DNA from: Candidatus Gastranaerophilales bacterium
GTDB taxonomy: Bacteria > Cyanobacteriota > Vampirovibrionia > Gastranaerophilales > Gastranaerophilaceae
Assembly (NCBI GenBank): GCA_944325545.1
Contig: CALVAM010000004.1
Location: 1 to 64,000 of the forward strand
Reading direction: 5' to 3'
DNA length: 64,000 bases
In this document: positions 1 through 6,421 of the stretch, in pieces
Position numbering within the stretch: the stretch's first letter is position 1
Layout: each line of letters opens with the position of its first letter
Notes under the pieces: generated by a model
Database searches by the model: none
Seen by the model: the letters and a program-made list of their open reading frames with translations, nothing else
What the model was told of the DNA's origin: nothing
Made by a program: the position numbers and the translations under genes

Positions 1-337
1 CTGAACCAAGTTCAGGGTGACGTGTTAGTTGGTTTTTTATTCTGCTTTATCTAATTTATATTTTTCTATGTGTAAAGACTTTACTATCTTTTCGTCATTC
101 CGAATTTATTTCGGAATCTTTCCAACTTTGAGTATAACGCCAAGCCTGTAAGACCCTGAACCAAGTTCAGGGTGACGTGTTAGTTGGTTTTTTATTCTGC
201 TTTATCTAATTTATATTTTTCTATGTGTAAAGCCTCTATTATCTTTTAGTCATTCTGAATTTATTTCGCAATCTTTCCAACTTTGAGTATAACGCCAAGC
301 CTGTAAGATGCTGAACCAAGTTCAGGGTGACGTGTTA
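1..337. repeat. 155-bp tandem repeat with palindromic core
   Basis: The palindrome CTGAACCAAGTTCAG occurs at 1-15, 156-170 and 311-325, an exact 155-nt period. The first two units are nearly full length and differ at a handful of positions; the third stops near 337. In unit two the palindrome widens to a 9-bp stem (153-161/165-173) with a CAA loop. Each full unit also holds a second hairpin: 97-104/110-117, perfect in unit one, and 252-259/265-272, with two mismatches in unit two. There is no coding potential. This looks like REP-type dispersed palindromic DNA that has amplified in tandem; the array may continue beyond the window edge. Confidence 0.85.
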
Positions 338-390
338 ATTAAAAGGAGAAGAGGATAAGTATAGGAGTTGAGAAGAAGTTAATAAATTTC

Positions 391-459
391 TATTCACTCT
401 TCACTCCTCACTCATCACTTTTTAAAACATCTATTCACTAGTCACCAGTCACTATTCAC
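391..459. repeat. Heptamer short tandem repeats (TNNTCAC)
   Basis: Two runs of four heptamers. At 391-418 they are TATTCAC, TCTTCAC, TCCTCAC, TCATCAC; at 432-459 they are TATTCAC, TAGTCAC, CAGTCAC, TATTCAC. The strict 7-nt period and degenerate positions 2-3 resemble the heptanucleotide STRR sequences known from filamentous cyanobacteria. Non-coding; lies downstream of the minus-strand gene at 513-818. Confidence 0.75.
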
Positions 460-481
460 TAATTTTACTGAAAATGCCTTA

Positions 482-512
482 CCCTTTACCCATTTACCCC
501 CTTACCCCTACC
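482..512 (-). repeat. Telomere-like TTACCC tract, G4 motif on minus strand
   Basis: C-runs at 482-484, 489-491, 497-501 and 505-508 are separated by 3-5 nt. On the minus strand this fits the canonical G3+N1-7 quadruplex pattern. It starts immediately after the stop codon of the 513-818 gene, in that gene's transcribed direction. Confidence 0.6.
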
Positions 513-818
513 TTAGATTTTTTCTTTGTTGAGTCCTTCCACAATATTGATTTCAGGTTCAATATTTTCTAAGATTTCATTATCTAATCCTAAAGCCAGA
601 CGTTGACCTTTTTGGACTTTTCCTATTGCAGAGATTAAGAAATCAATTGTTGCTATTGAGTTTTTGGGCATTTCCAAAAACTCAAAATCTGCGTTTTTTA
701 GCTCTTTAATATATTCATCCAAAATCAATTCCAGAGTTTTAAAGGTTTTATCATAGAATTTAATATGTTTTTGATTAACTGCATTTTTTAAGTCAATATC
801 ATTATTATTTTTTGACAT
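513..818 (-). CDS. Hypothetical protein, 101 aa
   Basis: I do not recognise this gene. The product is a soluble, mostly helical, charged 101-residue protein with no membrane segment or signal peptide. Its C-terminal half (roughly residues 58-100) contains a KVQKGQRLALGLD stretch and then an acidic PEINIVEGL tail. That organisation is loosely reminiscent of small DNA-packaging or regulatory proteins of phages, but this is a guess. The ATG at 818 has an AGGAAA ribosome site 4 nt upstream. It lies between a repeat field and another small orphan gene on the same strand, a typical accessory-island setting. Confidence 0.55.
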   Translation of the reverse strand: MSKNNNDIDLKNAVNQKHIKFYDKTFKTLELILDEYIKELKNADFEFLEMPKNSIATIDFLISAIGKVQKGQRLALGLDNEILENIEPEINIVEGLNKEKI

Positions 819-850
819 ATGTTTTCCTGTTATAAAATATATAAAAAAAA

Positions 851-940
851 GACTGAGGGGAGGAGTAAAGTATATGATTACACAAAAGGAGTGTGTAGTG
901 TGTCTTACGAGAGAGAAAGGTGAAACATTTACCCTCAGTC
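851..940. repeat. 9-bp perfect inverted repeat, 72-nt spacing
   Basis: GACTGAGGG (851-859) and CCCTCAGTC (932-940) are perfect complements enclosing a purine-rich, non-coding segment between the two small minus-strand genes. It could fold as a long-loop stem in the transcript leaving the 955-1317 gene, or mark the ends of a small insertion. No T-run follows, so it is not a standard terminator. Confidence 0.45.
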
Positions 941-954
941 AGAGAAATAGTAAA

Positions 955-1317
955 CTATAAGGATTTAATTAGTTCTTTGTTACCATAAAAATCACAAGCA
1001 TATTGATTAATTTTGTTATTTTTATAGACTTTATTAATTCCATAAACCCAACCAAAAGGTTTAGTTTTAAAACTTTGATAATTCAGTTCTCGCATAGAAT
1101 AATTTATTTCATCTTTATGTTTTAGAACTAAATCATTAGCTTGAATACCAGCAAGATTAATTTTTTCATATTTGCCATCGAAACGCCATTGTATTAATTC
1201 CGCAACAGGTTTAGAACAAATAGGACAAAACCCGATTGAGAGTTTTCTCGAAGAATATAATTCATTATCATTTAGAAAATAAATATCATCAGCTTTAAAA
1301 CTACAACAATGACGCAT
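955..1317 (-). CDS. Hypothetical protein with CPxC zinc-ribbon half-site, 120 aa
   Basis: Family not recognised. The 120-residue protein begins MRHCC and carries CPIC around residues 31-34; together with Cys4/Cys5 this could form a small zinc-binding knuckle. The C-terminal half has the pattern FGWVYGINK...YACDFYGNKEL. No signal peptide or membrane segment is visible. A strong GGAGG ribosome site 4 nt before the ATG supports this start. Compact size, a metal-binding motif and the neighbouring repeats would fit a phage-derived or mobile-island gene, but nothing proves it. Confidence 0.6.
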   Translation of the reverse strand: MRHCCSFKADDIYFLNDNELYSSRKLSIGFCPICSKPVAELIQWRFDGKYEKINLAGIQANDLVLKHKDEINYSMRELNYQSFKTKPFGWVYGINKVYKNNKINQYACDFYGNKELIKSL

Positions 1318-1507
1318 AGCTCCTCCATAACAAATTTATCTGTTTTAAATACAGATATTTAAGGTAATAGTAATCTCTGATACTTTTAAAAGATTTATCC
1401 TACGCAGCTTTTAGCTTTGTTTCAAAATCAAGTACAAGATTATATTACACTATTTTCAAAATTGACCTAAAGATTGTAAAGAGATTTTTACATCTAAACC
1501 TAGAACC

Positions 1508-1536
1508 TTGTATTTATGGTATTTTTAAAATATAAA
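1508..1536 (+). promoter_or_regulatory. Putative sigma-70 promoter of the alcohol dehydrogenase gene
   Basis: TTGTAT (1508-1513), a 17-nt spacer and TATAAA (531-536 of this kilobase, i.e. 1531-1536) lie about 25 nt upstream of the start codon, which is preceded by AAGGAG. Read by eye from consensus only. The remainder of 1318-1507 shows nothing I can name beyond A/T-rich sequence. Confidence 0.45.
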
Positions 1537-1560
1537 GATTTAATATAAGGAGAGAAAAAT

Positions 1561-2526
1561 ATGAAAGCAATAGTATTTGATAAAGAATTAAAACTTGATA
1601 ATAATTACCCAAAACCAGTTCCAAAAGAGGGTGAAGCATTAATAAGGGTAACTCTTGCAGGGATTTGTAATACTGATTATGAAATTACTAAAGGGTATAT
1701 GGGTTATGTTGGAGTTTTAGGTCATGAATTTGTTGGTGTTGTTGAAGATGTCAATGGAGAGGATAAATCTTTAATTGGAAAAAGAGTTGTTGCAGAAATA
1801 AGTTATGGTTGTGATGATCCTAATTGTGAATGGTGTGCAAAAAAGAATTATCGTCATTGTCCAAATCGTCACACATTGGGTATATGGAGAAAAGATGGTT
1901 GTATGGCAGAATATATGACAATGCCTACAAAAGTTTTATTTGAAATACCTGATAATGTTTCTGATGAACAAGCAGTTTTTGTAGAACCTCTTGCTGCAGC
2001 ATGTGAAATAACAGAACAATTACACATTGAACCTACTCAAAAAGTTTTGGTTTTAGGTGATGGAAAATTAGGACTTACAACAGCTTTAACATTAAATGCT
2101 CAAAATTTTGATGTATTATTGGTTGGGAAACATCAAAATAAATTAGATATTGCCTCCGCTCAAGGTGTAAAAACTCAGCTTCTTGATGAATTTATTCCTC
2201 AAAAAATATATGATGTTGTTGTAGAAGCAACAGGAACAGCCTCAGGGTTTGAAACTTCTATGGCACTAACTAAGCCAAGAGGTGTTTTGGTTCTAAAAAG
2301 TACCGTAGCTTCAGGCAAAGAGCTTAATCTTGCACCTATTGTAATTGATGAAATAACAGTTTTAGGTTCTCGCTGCGGTCAATTTGGTCCGGCAATAAGA
2401 TTATTAAAGAATCACAGAATTGATTTTAAACCATTTATAACAAAAACTTATTCAATAGATGAGGCTATAGAAGCTTTTGAAGCTAATAAATCAAAAGAAA
2501 GTTTGAAGATATTAATAAAGATATAG
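1561..2526 (+). CDS. Zinc-dependent alcohol dehydrogenase (MDR family)
   Basis: Medium-chain dehydrogenase/reductase, predicted to oxidise or reduce an alcohol/polyol with NAD(P). The catalytic zinc site is visible as Cys36 and His55-Glu56 (GHEFVG), with Glu142 downstream. The structural zinc lobe has four cysteines at about 84, 89, 92 and 100. The Rossmann fold carries GDGKLG at 166-171. At 321 residues it is slightly shorter than typical 340-350-residue family members. The family includes threonine and sorbitol dehydrogenases; substrate cannot be assigned from sequence. A good AAGGAG site supports the start. It appears monocistronic, with its own promoter and a strong terminator. Confidence 0.88.
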   Translation: MKAIVFDKELKLDNNYPKPVPKEGEALIRVTLAGICNTDYEITKGYMGYVGVLGHEFVGVVEDVNGEDKSLIGKRVVAEISYGCDDPNCEWCAKKNYRHCPNRHTLGIWRKDGCMAEYMTMPTKVLFEIPDNVSDEQAVFVEPLAAACEITEQLHIEPTQKVLVLGDGKLGLTTALTLNAQNFDVLLVGKHQNKLDIASAQGVKTQLLDEFIPQKIYDVVVEATGTASGFETSMALTKPRGVLVLKSTVASGKELNLAPIVIDEITVLGSRCGQFGPAIRLLKNHRIDFKPFITKTYSIDEAIEAFEANKSKESLKILIKI

Positions 2527-2535
2527 TGGTTGAAT

Positions 2536-2572
2536 AAAAAGGGGCTCGGTTTTATAAACCGAGCCCCTTTTT
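2536..2572. terminator. Bidirectional rho-independent terminator
   Basis: A perfect 17-bp stem (2536-2552/2556-2572) with a TAT loop, a GC-rich core and A/T tracts on both sides lies between two convergent genes, so it can stop transcription from either strand. Confidence 0.93.
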
Positions 2573-2575
2573 GAA

Positions 2576-3049
2576 TTAAGCTAAAATATTTTTTAATAAA
2601 TGATGTATATAATACGCATAAACAATCCCAAAAATTGCACCTACAAAAACTTGCATAGGAGTGTGTCCGAGAAGTTCTTTTAATTTTCCACCTGCTTCTT
2701 GCAAATCTTGTTTATATAAATCCATAATAATTTTATTCAAGCAAGCGGCTTGTTTCCCCGCAGCACGTCTAACACCTGCCGCATCATACATTACAATAAA
2801 CGCATAGCCTAGAGCAATAGCAAATTCTATAGAATGAAAACCTTGTATTAATCCTACAGTGGTAGAAAGTCCCATAACACCAGCTGAATGAGAACTTGGC
2901 ATTCCGCCTGTAGTTGTAAATAATCTTAAATCTAAATTTCTTTTTATTATTAAATGAAGAGTACATTTAATAAACTGAGCTAAAATTATCCCTGAAAACG
3001 CAATAAAAATAACTTCATAACCTGTGTTGTAAACTTGAGATAAATTCAT
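2576..3049 (-). CDS. Divergent PAP2-family protein (DUF212/YuiD-like)
   Basis: Integral membrane protein of the DUF212 family, a divergent branch of PAP2/vanadium haloperoxidase-like phosphatases. Residues 51-56 read PSSHSA, the phosphatase signature segment, and a conserved VMYDAAGVRRAAGKQA stretch follows around 87-102. Hydrophobic segments lie near residues 13-35, 60-88 and 130-150. At 157 residues it is normal length. It overlaps the stop of ispA by one base (TAATG), so translation is probably coupled. Next to a prenyl diphosphate synthase, a role in polyprenyl-phosphate metabolism is plausible but inferred. Confidence 0.85.
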   Translation of the reverse strand: MNLSQVYNTGYEVIFIAFSGIILAQFIKCTLHLIIKRNLDLRLFTTTGGMPSSHSAGVMGLSTTVGLIQGFHSIEFAIALGYAFIVMYDAAGVRRAAGKQAACLNKIIMDLYKQDLQEAGGKLKELLGHTPMQVFVGAIFGIVYAYYIHHLLKNILA

Positions 3050-3924
3050 TAAACACTCCCTATTCTATTACTTATTTTATCCAATATTTCCCTAAAGATT
3101 TTAGAATCATAATTATCTATTATATCATAACATTCTTGTATTAAATTTTTAAATTTTTGTTTAGCATTTTTAAGCCCGTATAAAGAAATATAAGTGAGTT
3201 TTCCGCTATTTTTATCTTTACCGACAGTTTTTCCTAATTCTTCAAAAGAAGAAATTTCATCCATAATATCATCATAAATTTGAAAAGCTAAACCAAATTT
3301 TTTCGCAAAATCATCAAATTTTTCAATAACTTCTTCAGAAGCATCAGCAATAATAGCTCCTGTTCTTAATGCAAGTCTAAAAAGTACAGCCGTTTTATTC
3401 ATATGAATAAAATCAAGAGTATCTTCCGGAGATTTAACAAGTTTTCCCCCTTCTGATTCGATATCAACAACTTGACCGGCAATTAGACCATAAGCACCTG
3501 CAAATTTAGTATATTCGTGAATAATTTTTATAATTTGCTCAGGAGTTAAGTTTTTAGATTTTTCAATTATCAACTGAGGAGCAAATGTTAGCAATGCGTC
3601 TCCTGCTAGAACAGCATTAGCTTCTCCAAAAACTTTGTGATTAGAAGGTTTTCCTCTTCTAAAATCATCATTATCCATACAAGGCAAATCATCATGTATA
3701 AGGCTTTGAACATGCAACATTTCGATTGCACACGCTGTCGGAAAAGCTTTTTGAATATCCGCTCCAAGAATTCTTGCAGTTTCCAAACACATTACAGGCC
3801 TTAATCTTTTCCCCGGAAGCATTAAAGTATATTTCATTGCTTTAAAAATATCCTCAGGATAAACAATTTGCATATATTCATCTAAATGTTTGTTTACTTG
3901 TTCAATCAATTGTTTCATTTTCAA
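3049..3924 (-). CDS. ispA: Polyprenyl (farnesyl/geranylgeranyl) diphosphate synthase
   Basis: Trans-prenyltransferase that condenses isopentenyl diphosphate with allylic diphosphates, feeding quinone and undecaprenyl-lipid synthesis in the cytoplasm. The GKRLRP motif (38-43), the first aspartate-rich motif DDLPCMD (78-84) and the second DDIMD (218-222) are all intact. Length 291 fits the short-chain IspA class. The two-residue PC insert in the first motif is typical of bacterial farnesyl-type synthases. The gene starts inside the end of rsgA (23-nt overlap) and ends against the DUF212 gene, forming a three-gene minus-strand operon. Exact chain length of the product is not certain. Confidence 0.93.
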   Translation of the reverse strand: MKMKQLIEQVNKHLDEYMQIVYPEDIFKAMKYTLMLPGKRLRPVMCLETARILGADIQKAFPTACAIEMLHVQSLIHDDLPCMDNDDFRRGKPSNHKVFGEANAVLAGDALLTFAPQLIIEKSKNLTPEQIIKIIHEYTKFAGAYGLIAGQVVDIESEGGKLVKSPEDTLDFIHMNKTAVLFRLALRTGAIIADASEEVIEKFDDFAKKFGLAFQIYDDIMDEISSFEELGKTVGKDKNSGKLTYISLYGLKNAKQKFKNLIQECYDIIDNYDSKIFREILDKISNRIGSV

Positions 3925-4903
3925 TATCCTTATAAATATTCTGTTTTAAAGTGTTTCTTGCACTTTGACGTTTTCTTACACTTATTTTCACAGCAGTTTT
4001 ATCGTTATTTGTTTTATGAGAAGTTTCTATTTTTCGACCTTGATATTTAACTTTTTCTTTGTATTCTTTAGCTTCTTCAACAAATTCTAAATAACTTAGA
4101 TATCTGGATTCATCAATATTATCAAGATGTTCTTTTACTGAACAATTTGATTCATTTATATGAAGACAATCTTGAAATTTACAATATTGCTTGTATTGAG
4201 AAATTTCAGGAAATAATAAATCTACTTCATTAGGCATAATAAAATCAAATTTCAAATTACTAAAACCGGGAGTATCAACTATTCTGGAATTTTCATCTAT
4301 CGAAATTATTTCACAATGTCTAGTTGTATGAGTACCTCTTTGAGTTTTTTCGCTAATTTCTTTTGTTCTTAATTTTAAATTAGGAGAAATTGCGTTAATG
4401 AGACTGGTTTTTCCTACTCCTGATGAACCACAAAGAACAGAAGTTTTATCTTTCAAGATTTCTTTAAATTCTTCTATTCCAAAACCTTCTTTTGCAGAAG
4501 TAAATAAAATATCATACCCTAAAGGTTCATAAATAGAGAAAACTTTTTCAATAGTGCTATCATCGTTGGATAAATCATTTTTATTAAAACATAAAACAGC
4601 ATCTATATTATGATACTTTGCAAAAGACACATAACGATTAAGCTGAGAAAAATTCAATTCAGGCTCTTTTACAGCAGAAATTATAATAACCCTATCTACA
4701 TTCGCAACAGTAGGACGAGTAATAAAATTTTTTCTAGGTAATATTTTTTCAATAGCACCATCTTTAAACTCAACAAAATCACCAACAAAAATTTTTTGTT
4801 TTTGTTTTTTTAAAACTTCACGAATCTTGCATTCAAAAGACTGTCCTTCAGAATAAACATAATAGAAATCAGAATGAATTTTAAAAATCTGCCCTTTCAC
4901 CAT
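3902..4903 (-). CDS. rsgA: Ribosome small subunit GTPase RsgA
   Basis: Circularly permuted GTPase that acts in late 30S maturation. An N-terminal OB-fold (about 1-65) precedes the permuted G domain: NKND (107-110, G4) comes before GSSGVGKT (159-166, G1) and DTPGF (210-214, G3). The C-terminal zinc site has Cys241, Cys246, His248 and Cys254. A lysine/arginine-rich tail of about 35 residues follows and looks like an added RNA-contacting extension. No Shine-Dalgarno precedes the ATG; instead TAAAAT sits 6 nt upstream, suggesting a leaderless transcript. It heads the rsgA-ispA-DUF212 operon and overlaps ispA by 23 nt. Confidence 0.95.
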   Translation of the reverse strand: MVKGQIFKIHSDFYYVYSEGQSFECKIREVLKKQKQKIFVGDFVEFKDGAIEKILPRKNFITRPTVANVDRVIIISAVKEPELNFSQLNRYVSFAKYHNIDAVLCFNKNDLSNDDSTIEKVFSIYEPLGYDILFTSAKEGFGIEEFKEILKDKTSVLCGSSGVGKTSLINAISPNLKLRTKEISEKTQRGTHTTRHCEIISIDENSRIVDTPGFSNLKFDFIMPNEVDLLFPEISQYKQYCKFQDCLHINESNCSVKEHLDNIDESRYLSYLEFVEEAKEYKEKVKYQGRKIETSHKTNNDKTAVKISVRKRQSARNTLKQNIYKDIENETID

Positions 4904-5025
4904 AGAAAAATTTTACCATAATAAGATAAAAAACAGTTCTTTTGTAAATAACTTTTAATATTCCGACCAAAAACTTAAAACATATTGTATAATGTAAGAT
5001 ATACTATGTATTAAGGAGAAGGTTA

Positions 5026-5487
5026 ATGTCAGTTATTGAAGGTTTATTAACAGTAAAAGATGAAAAATTTTGTATAATTGTATCCCGTTTTAATGAATTT
5101 ATTTGTTCAAAATTATTATCAGGAGCTTTAGATGAACTAAAACGTCACGGTGTAAGTGAACAGAATATTGATGTAGTATGGTGTCCAGGAGCTTTTGAGA
5201 TACCTTTAGTTGCAAAAAAATGTGCAAAAACCGGTAAATATAGTGCAATTATAACACTAGGTGCAGTAATTAAAGGTTCAACATCTCATTATGATTATGT
5301 TTGTGCAGAAGTTTCAAAAGGTGTTGCATCTGTTGGTTTAGAAACAGAAACCCCAGTGATATTTGGAGTTCTAACAACTGATAATATCGAACAAGCTATT
5401 GAAAGAGCTGGAACAAAAGCCGGAAATAAAGGATCTGATGCTGCAAAATCTGCTATTGAAATGGCAAACCTAATTAATAAAATATAA
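5026..5487 (+). CDS. ribH: 6,7-dimethyl-8-ribityllumazine synthase
   Basis: Penultimate riboflavin biosynthesis enzyme; condenses 3,4-dihydroxy-2-butanone 4-phosphate with the ribitylamino-pyrimidine. It shows the family signatures FNEFI (substrate loop), [20 protein letters not shown] (with the catalytic His) and the GTKAGNKG phosphate-binding stretch near the C-terminus. At 153 residues it is normal length. AAGGAG lies 7 nt before the ATG, and TATAAT at 4988-4993 is a likely -10 box. No other rib gene is in the window, and the short leader has no room for an FMN riboswitch. Confidence 0.96.
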   Translation: MSVIEGLLTVKDEKFCIIVSRFNEFICSKLLSGALDELKRHGVSEQNIDVVWCPGAFEIPLVAKKCAKTGKYSAIITLGAVIKGSTSHYDYVCAEVSKGVASVGLETETPVIFGVLTTDNIEQAIERAGTKAGNKGSDAAKSAIEMANLINKI

Positions 5488-5521
5488 TTTTATCTTTTTT
5501 AGTAAGAAAGGAGCAACATAT

Positions 5522-6421
5522 ATGAGCGAAGTTATTACTGAATTTAGAAATGAAAACACCAAAAATATTGATTTATTATCAACAATTGATATGGTAAAAA
5601 AAATAAATGAAGAAGATAAGCTTGTTGCTCTAGCAATAGAAGATGAACTTCCTAATATTGCAGAAGCTGTTGATACAATTGCAAAACAATTTTTACATGG
5701 CGGAAGATTATATTATTATGGAGCAGGGACATCAGGTAGAATAGGAGTTCTTGATGCATCCGAATGTCCTCCGACATTCGGAGTCCCTTCTGATATGGTA
5801 ATCGGAATTATTGCAGGTGGGGACGGAGCTTTAAGAAATGCAGTAGAAGGTGCTGAAGATAATTTTGAATTAGGGATGCGTGATGCAGAATGTCTAAGAG
5901 AAAAAGATGTTTGTGTTGTTATTTCTGCAAGCGGTAATCCTAAATATCTATTAGGAGTACTAAAAAAAGCTGATGAAATAGGGTGTAAAACAATCGCACT
6001 AACTTGTAACCATAATGCCGCAATTTTAGAAGAAGCAGGACTCGGAATTTGTGTTGAGATAGGGCCTGAAGTTATTGCCGGATCAAGTAGAATGAAAGCC
6101 GGTTCTGTTCAAAAAATGGTTTTAAATATGTTATCTACAGGAGCGATGATAAAAATTGGTAAAACCTACGAAAACTTTATGATTGATCTGATGCCTAACA
6201 ATGAAAAATTAAAAGACAGAGCAATTAGAATCGTTGCAGAGATTGCAGGTGTTACGTTATCAGAAGCTTTTGAAAAATTGCTTGAATGCAACTGGGAAGT
6301 TAAAACCGCTATTATTATGATTAAATGTGATTTATCAAAAGAGGAAGCTAAAGAGGCTCTTCGCAAAAACTGTGGAGTTTTAAGAAGAACTCTTAACAGC
6401 TTCGAAGTATTCAACAACTGA
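5522..6421 (+). CDS. murQ: N-acetylmuramic acid 6-phosphate etherase
   Basis: Cell-wall recycling enzyme that cleaves the lactyl ether of MurNAc-6-phosphate to give GlcNAc-6-phosphate and D-lactate. The SIS-domain signature GAGTSGRIGVLDASECPPTFG is intact (about residues 72-92), followed by the GSSRMKAG segment and the C-terminal helical tail. At 299 residues it is standard length. AAGGAG precedes the ATG. The gene is 34 nt downstream of ribH. Its last 42 nt overlap, in antisense, the end of the peptidoglycan hydrolase gene coming from the other side. No murK, anmK or MurNAc transporter gene is visible nearby. Confidence 0.95.
   Translation: MSEVITEFRNENTKNIDLLSTIDMVKKINEEDKLVALAIEDELPNIAEAVDTIAKQFLHGGRLYYYGAGTSGRIGVLDASECPPTFGVPSDMVIGIIAGGDGALRNAVEGAEDNFELGMRDAECLREKDVCVVISASGNPKYLLGVLKKADEIGCKTIALTCNHNAAILEEAGLGICVEIGPEVIAGSSRMKAGSVQKMVLNMLSTGAMIKIGKTYENFMIDLMPNNEKLKDRAIRIVAEIAGVTLSEAFEKLLECNWEVKTAIIMIKCDLSKEEAKEALRKNCGVLRRTLNSFEVFNN

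Noticed and set aside
1-512. CRISPR array at the window start
   Set aside because: Units are 155 bp with long near-identical segments, not short repeats with unique spacers, and no cas genes are present.
482-512. True telomeric repeat
   Set aside because: Degenerate unit lengths and an internal chromosomal position next to a gene; simple repeat DNA is a better reading.
2784-2966. Alternative-frame gene inside the DUF212 gene
   Set aside because: It lies entirely within a recognised gene in another frame, with no ribosome site and a skewed amino-acid composition.
4904-5025. FMN riboswitch before ribH
   Set aside because: The intergenic region is about 120 nt shared with a divergent gene and shows no RFN-element conserved sequence.
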